Counted from the stretch's first letter, positions 43,182-53,032 are shown. The stretch is 57,565 nucleotides of DNA from Rheinheimera sp. (GCA_003482455.1 DMYW01000031.1:1-57565), one strand, 5' to 3'. Made by a program: numbers and translations. Notes: generated by a model from the sequence alone, not told the origin.

Positions 43182-45566
43182 ATGACGGTGCAAGAATTCG
43201 TTGTTTGGTATCAAGACTTGGGCATGCACGATGTCCCGCGGGTGGGTGGTAAAAATGCTTCCCTGGGTGAGATGATTAGTAACTTAGCTGGTGTTGGTGT
43301 GCAAGTCCCTGGTGGCTTTGCAACCACAGCCGAAGCGTTTAACCAATTCCTCGAGCAAAGCGGCGTCAACGAGCGCATCTATCAACTGCTCGATGGCCTT
43401 GACGTTGATGACGTCAATGCACTGGCTAAAGCTGGTGCGCAGATCCGCCAATGGGTCATTGATACACCTTTCCAACCTGAATTTGAAACTGCAATTCGCC
43501 AAGCCTTTGACGAATTATGCGCCGGCATGGGCAACGATGCGTCGTTTGCCGTCCGTTCAAGCGCCACCGCAGAAGACATGCCAGATGCGTCTTTTGCCGG
43601 CCAACAAGAAACTTTCTTAAACGTGCGTGGTTATGACAACGTCATTGAAGCCATCAAACACGTATTTGCGTCACTGTTTAACGACCGCGCTATTTCATAT
43701 CGTGTGCACCAAGGTTATGACCACCGCGGCGTAGCGTTATCCGCCGGTGTGCAACGTATGGTGCGCTCAGACTGCGCGTCCAGCGGTGTCATGTTTTCGA
43801 TCGACACTGAATCAGGCTTTGAAGATGTAGTGTTTATCACTTCGGCCTATGGTTTGGGCGAAATGGTGGTACAAGGCGCCGTCAACCCAGACGAATTCTA
43901 CGTGCACAAACCAACCTTAGCGGCGGGCCGGCCAGCGGTAGTGCGTCGTACCTTGGGTTCAAAAATGACCCAAATGGTTTACTCAGGCGATGCCAGCCAC
44001 GGCAAGCAAGTGAAAATTATCGACGTGGAACAACCGCTGCGTCGTCAATTCTCACTGACCGATGCTGAAGTGGAAGCCTTAGCGCACCAAGCTGTGATCA
44101 TTGAAAAGCACTACGGCCGCGCTATGGACATCGAGTGGGCAAAAGATGGCATCGACGGCAAGTTGTACATTGTGCAAGCGCGCCCAGAAACTGTGCGTTC
44201 ACGCGAAGATAGCAACTCGATGGAACGCTTCCAGTTGGAAGGTTCAAGCAGCGTGGTTGCTGAAGGTCGCGCTATCGGTCACAAAATTGGTTCAGGCACC
44301 GCCAAAGTGCTGGCAAGCATCGCTGATATGGACCAAATCCAGCCAGGTGATGTGCTGGTCACCGACATGACTGACCCTGATTGGGAACCTATCATGAAAC
44401 GCGCGTCGGCCATCGTCACCAACCGTGGCGGCCGAACCTGCCATGCGGCGATCATCGCCCGTGAATTAGGTATTCCGGCCGTTGTAGGCTGTGGTAACGC
44501 CACCGATTTAATCAAACACGGTCAACAAGTGACAGTGTCGTGTGCTGAAGGCGACACCGGTTATGTCTACGACGGCATTCTGCCGTTTAAAGTGGTGACG
44601 TCACGTGTGGACTCCATGCCAAAACTGGCGATGAAGATCATGATGAACGTCGGCAACCCAGAGCGCGCTTTTGGTTTTGCCAAGTTACCACACGCCGGCA
44701 TCGGTTTAGCCCGTTTGGAATTTATCATCAACCGCATGATTGGCGTGCATCCAAAAGCATTGCTGAACTACGCGGCGCAACCGGCGGATGTCAAAGCCCA
44801 AATCGACGAGATGATGGCCGGTTACGCCTCGCCAGTGGAATTCTACGTCGCCAAACTGACCGAAGGTATTTCAACACTCGCTGCCGCCTTTGCGCCAGAG
44901 CGCGTGATTGTGCGGATGTCGGATTTTAAATCGAACGAATACGCCAACTTAGTCGGTGGTCAACAATACGAGCCGCACGAAGAAAACCCAATGATCGGGT
45001 TCCGCGGCGCGTCGCGTTACATTTCGGAAGATTTCCGTGATTGTTTTGCGCTGGAATGCGAAGCGTTAAAACGCGTACGCAACGAGATGGGCTTTAACAA
45101 CGTCGAGATCATGATCCCGTTCGTGCGTACCTTAAGCGAAGCGTCGCAAGTGATTGACTTGCTTGCTGAACAAGGCTTAAAACGCGGTGAAAACGGCCTG
45201 AAAGTGATCATGATGTGCGAACTGCCATCAAACTGTCTGTTGGCTGACGAGTTCCTCGATTATTTCGACGGTTTCTCGATTGGTTCAAACGACTTAACCC
45301 AGTTAACTTTGGGCTTAGACCGTGACTCAGGTTTAATTGCGCACTTGTTCGACGAGCGTAACCCAGCGATTAAAAAGCTGCTGGCGATGGCGATCTCCAC
45401 CGCTAAAGCTCGTGGCAAGTACGTCGGGATCTGTGGCCAAGGCCCATCGGATCACGAAGACTTCGCTGCATGGTTGATGGAGCAGGGCATCGATTCGGTG
45501 TCGTTAAACCCAGATACCGTATTGGAGACTTGGTTGTATTTGGCCGAGAAATACGGTCAGAACTAA
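43182..45566 (+). CDS. ppsA: Phosphoenolpyruvate synthase
   Basis: Makes PEP from pyruvate and ATP (giving AMP and phosphate), a key gluconeogenic step. The 794 residues show the N-terminal ATP-grasp domain (VGGKNASLGEM, SFAVRSSATAEDMPDASFAG), the phosphohistidine domain with catalytic His near residue 420 in GGRTCHAAIIARELGIPAVVG, and the C-terminal PEP-binding barrel (GFRGASRYISE, IMIPFVRTLSEA, SIGSNDLTQLTLGLDRDSG). The threonine beside the histidine, which PpsR phosphorylates, is present. Monocistronic with its own terminator. Confidence 0.98.
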   Translation: MTVQEFVVWYQDLGMHDVPRVGGKNASLGEMISNLAGVGVQVPGGFATTAEAFNQFLEQSGVNERIYQLLDGLDVDDVNALAKAGAQIRQWVIDTPFQPEFETAIRQAFDELCAGMGNDASFAVRSSATAEDMPDASFAGQQETFLNVRGYDNVIEAIKHVFASLFNDRAISYRVHQGYDHRGVALSAGVQRMVRSDCASSGVMFSIDTESGFEDVVFITSAYGLGEMVVQGAVNPDEFYVHKPTLAAGRPAVVRRTLGSKMTQMVYSGDASHGKQVKIIDVEQPLRRQFSLTDAEVEALAHQAVIIEKHYGRAMDIEWAKDGIDGKLYIVQARPETVRSREDSNSMERFQLEGSSSVVAEGRAIGHKIGSGTAKVLASIADMDQIQPGDVLVTDMTDPDWEPIMKRASAIVTNRGGRTCHAAIIARELGIPAVVGCGNATDLIKHGQQVTVSCAEGDTGYVYDGILPFKVVTSRVDSMPKLAMKIMMNVGNPERAFGFAKLPHAGIGLARLEFIINRMIGVHPKALLNYAAQPADVKAQIDEMMAGYASPVEFYVAKLTEGISTLAAAFAPERVIVRMSDFKSNEYANLVGGQQYEPHEENPMIGFRGASRYISEDFRDCFALECEALKRVRNEMGFNNVEIMIPFVRTLSEASQVIDLLAEQGLKRGENGLKVIMMCELPSNCLLADEFLDYFDGFSIGSNDLTQLTLGLDRDSGLIAHLFDERNPAIKKLLAMAISTAKARGKYVGICGQGPSDHEDFAAWLMEQGIDSVSLNPDTVLETWLYLAEKYGQN

Positions 45567-45579
45567 GTTGTCATTGAAC

Positions 45580-45608
45580 AAAAAGCCAACCAGTCGGTTG
45601 GCTTTTTT
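45580..45608 (+). terminator. Intrinsic terminator after ppsA
   Basis: AAAAAGCCAACC / GGTTGGCTTTTTT stem with an AGTC loop. Confidence 0.92.
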
Positions 45609-45719
45609 GTTAGCAAAAGATTAAATCCCGCAAGCTTTCAGTTGATTTCTACATAAGCTGTTGAAAAGATAATAAATCACTGGTATTTAGGCCATACGGA
45701 ACTCAATTCGGAGTAGGCG

Positions 45720-46676
45720 ATGTCGCAAAAATTAAACCGAGCTCAAGGCGCACTTGCAGGAGCACTGATCGGCGATGCATTGGGTTCGCAAGTCGAATTC
45801 ATGGCACTTGCTGAAGTTCGTCGGTTGCAGGATGCGCAATTATTGACATTGCATGACGGTGGTCCGTGGCACACCTTAGCCGGCCAGCCCACTGAAGACG
45901 GAGAATTAATTTTGTTGTTGGCTCGGCAACTAGTGTACTGCCGGGCGTATGATGCCCAACAAGCCATTCAGACCTATCGGTATTGGTTGAAATCAGAACC
46001 TTTTGCGGTGACGCCAGAGACGCAATACGCATTGTCCGAAGGCGCTTTAGATGATGAATTTCACGCCGGTCCGTTGGCGCGGATTGTGCCGCTGGCACTG
46101 CTGGGCGTGCATTTTTCTGGCCCACAAATTGCGGCATGGGCGATGGCGGATTGTGCATTGACCCATAATTCTGGCTTGGCGCAGCAAGTATCCGCTTTGT
46201 ATGCCATGTTGCTGGCGCGAGCGATTGACGAAGAGACTGATGCCGACAGTTTGGTCCAAGATGCCAAAGTATGGGCCAATGAGCTGCGTTGTGAACCGAT
46301 AGTCCGACACGCCATTGATGAAGCCTTGTTTACACCGGGCAGCCAAGAACTGATGGAGCGTTTTCCGATCGTCGCGGCGCTCCAAAACCTGTTGTTTCAA
46401 CTCTTGTATGCACGCAGTTTTGGCGATGCGCTGGTGGACACCTTACGCCAAGGTGGTGATACCGGCACACGCGCAACGATTGTCGCTGCCGTGTTTGGCG
46501 CGTTAGCCGGTGGCGATGCACTGGATAACTTGCACTTGGATGTTCTGCGTCAATGTAAACCGCAAGAAGGCGTAACCGGCGTTGACCAGCCTCGGCCTGA
46601 TATGGTGTGGCCGCAGGATTGTTTAAACCTAGCGCGACAGCTGGTTGAATTGACCCCAGATTTACTCGAACGATAG
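45720..46676 (+). CDS. ADP-ribosylglycohydrolase (DraG/ARH) family protein with altered metal site
   Basis: 318-residue member of the family that removes ADP-ribose from proteins or small molecules. The N-terminal GALAGALIGDALGSQVEF and the C-terminal GGDTGTRATIVAAVFGALAGGD regions place it in the family, with the conserved histidine in THNSGL. The binuclear Mg site normally needs T-D-D and G-D-T-D-T-N motifs; here they read T-E-D (58-60) and G-D-T-G-T-R (246-251), so one expected aspartate is glycine. It may have lost or changed activity. Monocistronic, with a terminator after it. Confidence 0.85.
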   Translation: MSQKLNRAQGALAGALIGDALGSQVEFMALAEVRRLQDAQLLTLHDGGPWHTLAGQPTEDGELILLLARQLVYCRAYDAQQAIQTYRYWLKSEPFAVTPETQYALSEGALDDEFHAGPLARIVPLALLGVHFSGPQIAAWAMADCALTHNSGLAQQVSALYAMLLARAIDEETDADSLVQDAKVWANELRCEPIVRHAIDEALFTPGSQELMERFPIVAALQNLLFQLLYARSFGDALVDTLRQGGDTGTRATIVAAVFGALAGGDALDNLHLDVLRQCKPQEGVTGVDQPRPDMVWPQDCLNLARQLVELTPDLLER

Positions 46677-46702
46677 AAAAACCAGCAGATGCTGGTTTTT
46701 TT
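46677..46702 (+). terminator. Terminator between the ADP-ribosylglycohydrolase-like gene and nhaC-like gene
   Basis: AAAAACCAGCA / TGCTGGTTTTTTT hairpin between two convergent genes; T run rightward, A run (U run leftward) on the other side. Confidence 0.88.
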
Positions 46703-46718
46703 ATCGCGCTATTTCCGC

Positions 46719-48107
46719 TTAGATCATGCTGATGCCAAGTCCCAAATACATCACAAATGCCCCAAGTGCTGCGATCAGCGCATAAGGCAGTTGCGTGCGC
46801 GTATGCTCTAGCAAGTCACACCCCGCGGCGACGGCGCTAACGGCAGTCGTATCAGAAATAGGTGAGCAGTGATCGCCAAACACGCCACCGCCTAAAATGG
46901 CCGCAAGCACCAAGGACGGCGGTAAACCTAAGTTGACCACCAACGGCATGCCAATAGGAATAAGAATGGCGAAGGTGCCCCAGGACGTGCCGGTGGTAAA
47001 TGAAATCAGTGCACCGGCCAAAAACATCATTGCTGGGATCAACCACAACGGCAGGCTTTGCGCCACCAACCCAGAAATATAACCGCCAGTCCCTAATTCT
47101 TTCATGCTGTGCCCAAGCGCCAACGCCAACAACAAGATGGTGACAAGACCCAGCAGCTCACTCATGCCTTTATAACCAATGGTCACCAGTTGCTGGTGAT
47201 TGTATTGCCGCGAGGTCAATAGCAGCCCGTAAGCAACCAAACAGCTTAGTGCCGTAGCGTATAACACAGATTTCGAACCTGAGCCCTGCGATAAGTCGCC
47301 ATTGCCGGTCCAATACATAAAGCCGACCATAGACACAATCATGGTCAATAACGGTAGCAGCATATAACGAGCTTTGGTCGGTGCAATTTCCGGCTCGTCA
47401 TGACCGTCGATTTTGTTTAATTGTTGGTTGGCAAGGCGCATCGGTGCCAAATGCTTGCCGGTGACAATGGTAAACAGCACGATCAACAAGATAAAAATGG
47501 CGTAGAAATTCAGTGGAATCGTTTGCATCAACACCGATACTGGATTTTCTTTTAAGTCATAGGCACTAATTAGCCCAAGCACATAAGCGCCCCAGCCATT
47601 CATCAGCAGCAAAATACAGATAGGTGCGCTGGTACTGTCGATGATAAACGCCAGCTCGGCGCGGCTAATTTTGAATTTATCAAACAAACCACGCGACAAA
47701 ATGCCCGCAGTTAGCACCGACAAATTCGATTCGATAAAAATGACGATGCCAGTGATGTAAGCAAGTAAACGGCTTTGCCGCGCATTTGCGGCGATGCCAC
47801 GAGCGACTAGCTTATGCACCAGCGCATTGACGCCACCTGAGTAGCGCATGTAGGCCATCAAAGCGCCTACTAACAACGCAAACAGCATCAACCGCGCGTT
47901 ACCCGCGTCGGTAAGCACTGTCACCATGGCTTCCAAGGTTTGAAAACCGGACATCATCACCGCAGTGGTAACACTTTCGCCTTGTTTGAAATACAACAGA
48001 CCTTCGGAACATGCCAATGCCAGAAGCAACGCGAGGATCACTTCCTTTTGCCAAAGTACTACAACAATCGCCACGATCGCAGGTAGCAGAGTTAACCAAT
48101 CAGCCAA
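46719..48107 (-). CDS. NhaC-type Na+/H+ antiporter family transporter
   Basis: 462-residue inner-membrane protein with about 11-12 hydrophobic helices. It resembles the NhaC antiporter superfamily: SLLVGALMAYMRYSGG-like FALLVGALMAYMRYSG, VFIESNLSVLTAGILSRGL, FTTGTSWGTFAILIPIGMP and GGGVFGDHCSPISDTTAVSAV, the last being a hallmark motif. TTG 48107 is chosen because TTGAGG lies 6 bases upstream and the protein then begins at the first helix; a frame extension to 48194 is polar and unlike the family. Some relatives carry amino acids, so the substrate is not certain. Confidence 0.88.
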   Translation of the reverse strand: MADWLTLLPAIVAIVVVLWQKEVILALLLALACSEGLLYFKQGESVTTAVMMSGFQTLEAMVTVLTDAGNARLMLFALLVGALMAYMRYSGGVNALVHKLVARGIAANARQSRLLAYITGIVIFIESNLSVLTAGILSRGLFDKFKISRAELAFIIDSTSAPICILLLMNGWGAYVLGLISAYDLKENPVSVLMQTIPLNFYAIFILLIVLFTIVTGKHLAPMRLANQQLNKIDGHDEPEIAPTKARYMLLPLLTMIVSMVGFMYWTGNGDLSQGSGSKSVLYATALSCLVAYGLLLTSRQYNHQQLVTIGYKGMSELLGLVTILLLALALGHSMKELGTGGYISGLVAQSLPLWLIPAMMFLAGALISFTTGTSWGTFAILIPIGMPLVVNLGLPPSLVLAAILGGGVFGDHCSPISDTTAVSAVAAGCDLLEHTRTQLPYALIAALGAFVMYLGLGISMI

Positions 48108-48348
48108 CGTACACCTCAAATTATTATTGTTTTCATTGATCTGCGACGCGCTGGTCGCAAAAGCGAAACCATAACAACAGCGCATCGGCATCACAAGCGC
48201 AGATCGGATTAAATCTGTTTTATTTACGCCACGCGCAGCCTAGCAGGCGTGATGCAGGCGACTACTTGCCGGTAGTTGCGCGAGAAATCAAGCAGTTAAC
48301 TTTTGCAACAATTTGCTATGCTAGAGAAAGTCAGAAAAGGGCACCGTT

Positions 48349-49080
48349 ATGCACACCATTACCATGCGACTATCCGGCGAATTTGCGCTGCTGCTCGAAT
48401 TAAAGCAACCCAACGAGCAGACGCTTGATGCCACCATGCCGGCGCAAATACGTCAGCTAGCCGCTTGGTGTGGCGAACTGTGCGGCGACGCGGTGCAAGA
48501 GATAGTTCCGTCTTATCACACGCTGTTACTGTCGTTTACGCCTTACCACCCGCGCTGGCCGGCTATCATCGATGAACTTGAAAACGCGTGCAAACAGTGG
48601 CAAACGGAATTTGGCCAACCACTTTGTTTGCCAGGCCAGTTATTACAACTCCCCGTTTGGTACAACAGCAATGTCGCTCCTGATCTTGCGTCCGTGGCCC
48701 ATCAGCATGGCTTGTCAACGCAGCAGGTTGCTGCTTTGCATAGTGCCATTGACTATCCAGTGTATGCCGTTGGCTTTACCCCTGGGTTTGCTTATTTGGG
48801 GTTTGTCGACCAGCAATTAGCAACACCGCGTCATGCCACGCCTCGAGTATCGGTGCCAGCAGGCAGTGTGGCGATCGCCGATCGGCAAACCGCTGTCTAT
48901 CCGACGGCAACGCCGGGCGGCTGGAATATTATCGGCCAATGTCCTATTCCGCTGTCACCTGATTGGTGTCAGGTGGGCGACAGGGTTCGATTTGTCGCCG
49001 TTGATGAAGCGCGTTTTTATGAATTGCGCCAACATCCTAGTCAGTGGCAATTGGAGGTGACGAATGACCCCGCTGCTTAA
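48349..49080 (+). CDS. pxpB: 5-oxoprolinase subunit B (KipI/PxpB family)
   Basis: Part of the ATP-dependent PxpABC 5-oxoprolinase, which opens the pyroglutamate that forms spontaneously from glutamine. The 243-residue protein has the DUF213/AHS1 pattern: SYHTLLLSFTPYHP, LLQLPVWYNS, YAVGFTPGFAYLGFVD, PRVSVPAGSVAIADRQTAVY and PGGWNIIGQCPIPL. Its end overlaps pxpC by 17 bases. The third subunit, PxpA (LamB/YcsF family), is not found beside it. Confidence 0.92.
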   Translation: MHTITMRLSGEFALLLELKQPNEQTLDATMPAQIRQLAAWCGELCGDAVQEIVPSYHTLLLSFTPYHPRWPAIIDELENACKQWQTEFGQPLCLPGQLLQLPVWYNSNVAPDLASVAHQHGLSTQQVAALHSAIDYPVYAVGFTPGFAYLGFVDQQLATPRHATPRVSVPAGSVAIADRQTAVYPTATPGGWNIIGQCPIPLSPDWCQVGDRVRFVAVDEARFYELRQHPSQWQLEVTNDPAA

Positions 49081-50044
49081 TGTGGTATCCAGTCACCATG
49101 GCGTGTTATTGCAAGACGCTGGGCGGCGCGGCGCGCAAGCTGCTGGTTTTTGCCAAGCGGGCGCGCTGGATTTACCCAGCGCTTGGCTGGCGCACGGTTT
49201 AGTGCATGGTGTGTGGCCAGCACACGATTTTGTTCCGACCCAGTTTTACCAGCTCCCTCCAGTGATTGAAATTACCCACGGCAATTGCCGATTTGAAGCC
49301 CTAACGGCTATCACAGTCGCCCATGTTGGAGCCTTAGGGCCGCTGCGGGTTAATCAGCAGCCGGTGACCTGTGGAGTGACGTTGTCTTTAAAAGCCGGGG
49401 ATGTACTAGAGATTGGATTTTACCGGCAGGGGCTTCGCGGTTACCTGGCCATTAATGCTGACATAAGCGCGCCACGTCTTTACCAAAGCTGTAGTCGTGT
49501 GGATCGAGAACATGTGGGCTTGGCGCTCACCGCGGGTCAGCAACTGTGTGGCACGCCCAAACAGGCTGCAAAAACGCGTAGTTTGCCGTATGTCGTGCAA
49601 CATGCGTTGCTGCCGCCACCCGTGCTGCAGCTGGATTATTTACCGCAAGCCGCGTCATTTGAAGCGGCGCCAGAACAAGCGGCGTTGGAGCAACAACTTT
49701 ATCGAGTTTCACCACAAAGCAATCGGATGGGCGTACGTTGTACTGGTCCATCGATATGGCAACATCCGCGCTACAGCATGCGCTCTGAGGCGCTGTCCAA
49801 CGGCACTATTCAGTTGCCGCCCGATGGGCAACCGCTGGTACTACTCAATGATCATCAAACGATTGGTGGTTATCCGCGGCTGGGTACGTTGGCGAGCTAT
49901 AGCATCTACGCTTTGGCGCAACAAAGGCCCGGTCAATTTATTCGCTTTAACCCAGTGTCGTTGCCTGAGCTGCAAATTAAACGCGACCAATGTTGGTATT
50001 GGTTGTGGCAGCAACTAGCGAAAATTACTGGCACAACTGATTAA
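49064..50044 (+). CDS. pxpC: 5-oxoprolinase subunit C (KipA/PxpC, biotin-carboxyltransferase-like)
   Basis: 326-residue AHS2/KipA protein: SHHGVLLQDAGRRGAQAAGFCQ at the N-terminus, RGYLAINADISAPRLYQSCS, and the late SEALSNGTIQLPPDGQPLVLLNDHQTIGGYPR, all typical of PxpC. It forms the catalytic core with PxpB. Translationally overlapped with pxpB; its last 20 bases overlap the end of dacB on the other strand. Confidence 0.92.
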   Translation: MTPLLNVVSSHHGVLLQDAGRRGAQAAGFCQAGALDLPSAWLAHGLVHGVWPAHDFVPTQFYQLPPVIEITHGNCRFEALTAITVAHVGALGPLRVNQQPVTCGVTLSLKAGDVLEIGFYRQGLRGYLAINADISAPRLYQSCSRVDREHVGLALTAGQQLCGTPKQAAKTRSLPYVVQHALLPPPVLQLDYLPQAASFEAAPEQAALEQQLYRVSPQSNRMGVRCTGPSIWQHPRYSMRSEALSNGTIQLPPDGQPLVLLNDHQTIGGYPRLGTLASYSIYALAQQRPGQFIRFNPVSLPELQIKRDQCWYWLWQQLAKITGTTD

Positions 50045-51659
50045 CTAACTTATTTAATTGCTGAACGCCTTCGGTCGCTGCAGCTTCATCATTGACGATG
50101 GCAACAAACACCAGTGGGCCGCGGTTCTGCGGCATCAGATACCCAGCCAATGCGGTGGTGTTATTTAGTGTGCCCGTTTTCAAAAATGCACATTGCGCAC
50201 CGGGCTGATTCTTGAAGCGTTTGCGCAAGGTGCCATCAACGCCGCCAATCGGCAAACTGGCGATAAAGTCGAAACGGCTCGGCTGCGCCCATTGCCATTG
50301 CAATAATTTGCCAAGAAGTGCTGCAGTTAACGTCTCTTGCCTAGATAAGCCAGAACCGTTTTCCAACACCAACTGTTTTGTATCTATGCGTTTTTGCTGC
50401 AAAAACTGCGTAATGACCGAGGCAGATTTTTGCAGATCTGCAGGCGTCATTGCGCCTGCTGCGGGGAAACCAAAAGCAAGTTCAGTGTCTGCATGTTTGT
50501 CGCCAGTTTCAGCGACATTCGACAAATCAGCAAACAACAACCGCGCTTGGGCGTTGTCCGAATATTTGTTGATACTGCGGATCCGCACACTTAGCGGTTC
50601 ATCAACAAGGGTACTTAACACATAACGGCGTTCTTGTGGGGCATTGGGCGACAGTTTCACCAATTTGGCATCAGGCCAGAATGCTCGCCAGCTGGCTTGC
50701 CATGACCAATCCGCCGGTAGCAGCTGCGCATAACCTGCGTCGGTACAACGCTTGGGATAGCGCCCAGCAACCGCAAGTTTTGGCGCCGTGATGTCGCCAG
50801 ACCATTGCCAGGTTAAACTTTGCAGCTGTTTGGCCGCGCATGGCTCGTCAACTAACTGAAGATTTTTTGTGTCGGCGACAATTGGTTCAGCAAGTCCAGT
50901 GACCCGTAATTGCAGCGACGTGTTGGTCGAAACCAACTGATACGCCTGCATATTTTGTTCAAGCAATAACGCATCGGGGACCACGTTGTAACGCGACAGC
51001 GGGTTTTCATCAAAGGCAGCTGCCGGACTATTTTTGGGCAGCCAACTGCGGTCAAGCACCACACGTTCTGGCGCCGCCACGCCTAGCCGCGTTAACTCTT
51101 CATGCACTGCAAATAAATCACGACGCTCAAGCGCACTGTGGCCTATGCCACGCAGGATCAGCGGCTGTTTGAGTTTATACAATGCTGCCATCGCTGGGCG
51201 TTGCTGTAATGCCGCAGCATCGGCGGCACTGATCAGCAGTTCTAACCGACCGCGATGTTGTGAGCCCAATAATTCTAGCGCTGTGATAGTCGTGACTAAT
51301 TTCATCACGGAGGCGGGGCGCATGGCGCTAGTCGCGTTGTATTGCCACAGCAAACTTTGTTTATCTAAATCATACAGATACAACGCTAAGTGTTCTTTCG
51401 CCCACGGTTTGGCGGCGACGGATTTTTTAAGTTGGCGAATGGTCTCGCTACTATCATTGCTGACCCGTTGCATCGCTTGCCGTTTTTGTGATTCAGTGGC
51501 AACTGCTTTGGCATTGCCAGATGCGCCGGTTGTCGCAACGGCCTCTGTTGCTGCGGGCGTTGTGGTAGATGTGTCGCTGGATGGATCAAGTTTTGCCGAA
51601 GTAGCACACCCAACCAGCAGCAGCGCCGACAAGCTAAAAGCAGAAAAACGTACCAGCAA
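50025..51659 (-). CDS. dacB: D-alanyl-D-alanine carboxypeptidase/endopeptidase PBP4 (DacB), lipoprotein-like
   Basis: Class C penicillin-binding protein that trims and cleaves peptidoglycan peptides. The catalytic motifs are present: S-x-x-K in RPASVMKLV, S-x-N in KYSDNAQARL and K-T-G in FLKTGTLNN. TTG 51659 is chosen because GGAGG lies 7 bases upstream and the product then begins with a lipoprotein signal (LLVRFSAFSLSALLLVGC); 544 residues. E. coli DacB is soluble, so the lipobox and the Ser/Thr/Ala-rich stretch after it (an envelope spacer) are notable. The frame extends upstream to 51869 but that part overlaps the next gene. Confidence 0.9.
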   Translation of the reverse strand: MLVRFSAFSLSALLLVGCATSAKLDPSSDTSTTTPAATEAVATTGASGNAKAVATESQKRQAMQRVSNDSSETIRQLKKSVAAKPWAKEHLALYLYDLDKQSLLWQYNATSAMRPASVMKLVTTITALELLGSQHRGRLELLISAADAAALQQRPAMAALYKLKQPLILRGIGHSALERRDLFAVHEELTRLGVAAPERVVLDRSWLPKNSPAAAFDENPLSRYNVVPDALLLEQNMQAYQLVSTNTSLQLRVTGLAEPIVADTKNLQLVDEPCAAKQLQSLTWQWSGDITAPKLAVAGRYPKRCTDAGYAQLLPADWSWQASWRAFWPDAKLVKLSPNAPQERRYVLSTLVDEPLSVRIRSINKYSDNAQARLLFADLSNVAETGDKHADTELAFGFPAAGAMTPADLQKSASVITQFLQQKRIDTKQLVLENGSGLSRQETLTAALLGKLLQWQWAQPSRFDFIASLPIGGVDGTLRKRFKNQPGAQCAFLKTGTLNNTTALAGYLMPQNRGPLVFVAIVNDEAAATEGVQQLNKLVNQLCQ

Positions 51660-51782
51660 AACGAACACCTCCAGCAATAAAGTTCCCAATGTAGGGGCAA
51701 ATGCGCGGAAATGCCAGTAGAAACAGCGGTTGCGACACCATAACAAAGCCTCTAAGATCGCGATTTTTTCGTAAGGACCCCG

Positions 51783-52976
51783 ATGATGAGTCAAGCTGCC
51801 ACGTTTTGCTCTTTGCCACCTGCCAGTCAACACGCATTGCTGCAACTGATGCAGGCGGTTTTGGTGCAATCACGGCCGCTGGACAAAACCAGTGCGGCAT
51901 TATTTAAAGAGCTACCACAAACGCTGCACGCAGGCTTGGTGCAAGCATCTGGCACCTTATTACGTCGACTGAATTACTACTGGTATTGCGTATTTGCGCA
52001 GCCATTACCGCAACTTCCTGTCACGACAAATCAAGTCGCACAGCTCGTCAGCGCTTTGTGCCAGCCGTGGAGTGCCGGTATAACAGCCCGTGCCGACGAA
52101 GTCGCAGATACCGAGGCGCAGCACCTGTTGCGTGATGGTTGCCCCGACTGGTTAGAACAAGCGGCCATGCAGATTGATAATTGGCCTACGATCCGGCATG
52201 CGCTTGCGCAAGCGCCAACACGTTTCGTGCGGGTAAATAGTTTAAAAACCGACAAAGCCGCGCTCAAACGGCGCTTTGATCTAGAACAGATCGGCTGGCG
52301 CGACGTTGCTGCTGTGCCTAATGCGCTAGAAATTACCACAGATGCAGCGTTATTTCGCAGCAAAGCCTTTCGCGATGGCTGGTTTGAGCAACAAGACGCG
52401 GGGTCGCAATATCTCGCCGATCAGCTACCCGTGTCGCCTGGCATGAAAGTGATCGATGCCTGCGCCGGAGCTGGCGGTAAAAGTTTGGCGCTGGCGGCAC
52501 GCATGCAAGCAAAAGGGCGTCTGCTGTCGATGGACGTGGAAGAATGGAAACTCAACGCGCTGAAAGAGCGCGCCAAACGCGCAGGTGCTGGCAATATTGA
52601 AACACGGCTGATTGTGTCTTCAAAAACCATCAAACGGTTGGCCGACAGTGCCGACGCTTTGTTATTAGATGTGCCTTGTTCAGGTACTGGAGTATTCAAA
52701 CGCAATCCTGAAGGTAAATGGCGCCATCAAGCTGAACATTTAACCGAGCTGCTCGCGTTGCAAGCAGACATTTTGCGCCGCTACAGCAAGATGTTAAAAG
52801 TGCAGGGGCATCTACTTTATGCGACTTGTTCCATTTTGCCGCAAGAAAACCAACAGCAGATCAAGCGCTTCTTAGCCGAGCAACCGCAGTTTGAATTACT
52901 ACGCGACGAATTTATCGATCCCGCCAACACAGGTTGGGATGGTTTTTATTACGCGTTATTGCGCCGAAACAGCTAA
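51783..52976 (+). CDS. RsmB/NOP family SAM-dependent RNA methyltransferase
   Basis: 397-residue probable 5-methylcytosine RNA methyltransferase. It shows the RVNSLKT segment, the SAM-binding VIDACAGAGGKSLALAARMQ (about residues 223-242), LSMDVEEWKL, and the two catalytic-cysteine motifs DVPCSGTGVFKRNPE (motif IV) and YATCSILPQEN (motif VI). The N-terminal 130 residues are helical but do not clearly look like the NusB domain of RsmB, so I do not assign rsmB or rsmF. Divergent from dacB across 123 bp. Confidence 0.9.
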   Translation: MMSQAATFCSLPPASQHALLQLMQAVLVQSRPLDKTSAALFKELPQTLHAGLVQASGTLLRRLNYYWYCVFAQPLPQLPVTTNQVAQLVSALCQPWSAGITARADEVADTEAQHLLRDGCPDWLEQAAMQIDNWPTIRHALAQAPTRFVRVNSLKTDKAALKRRFDLEQIGWRDVAAVPNALEITTDAALFRSKAFRDGWFEQQDAGSQYLADQLPVSPGMKVIDACAGAGGKSLALAARMQAKGRLLSMDVEEWKLNALKERAKRAGAGNIETRLIVSSKTIKRLADSADALLLDVPCSGTGVFKRNPEGKWRHQAEHLTELLALQADILRRYSKMLKVQGHLLYATCSILPQENQQQIKRFLAEQPQFELLRDEFIDPANTGWDGFYYALLRRNS

Positions 52977-53032
52977 AAAACCGCAAAGGCGCGCAATAAA
53001 CCAGCAGTTGAACTGTTTTGAGAAACTTTCGC

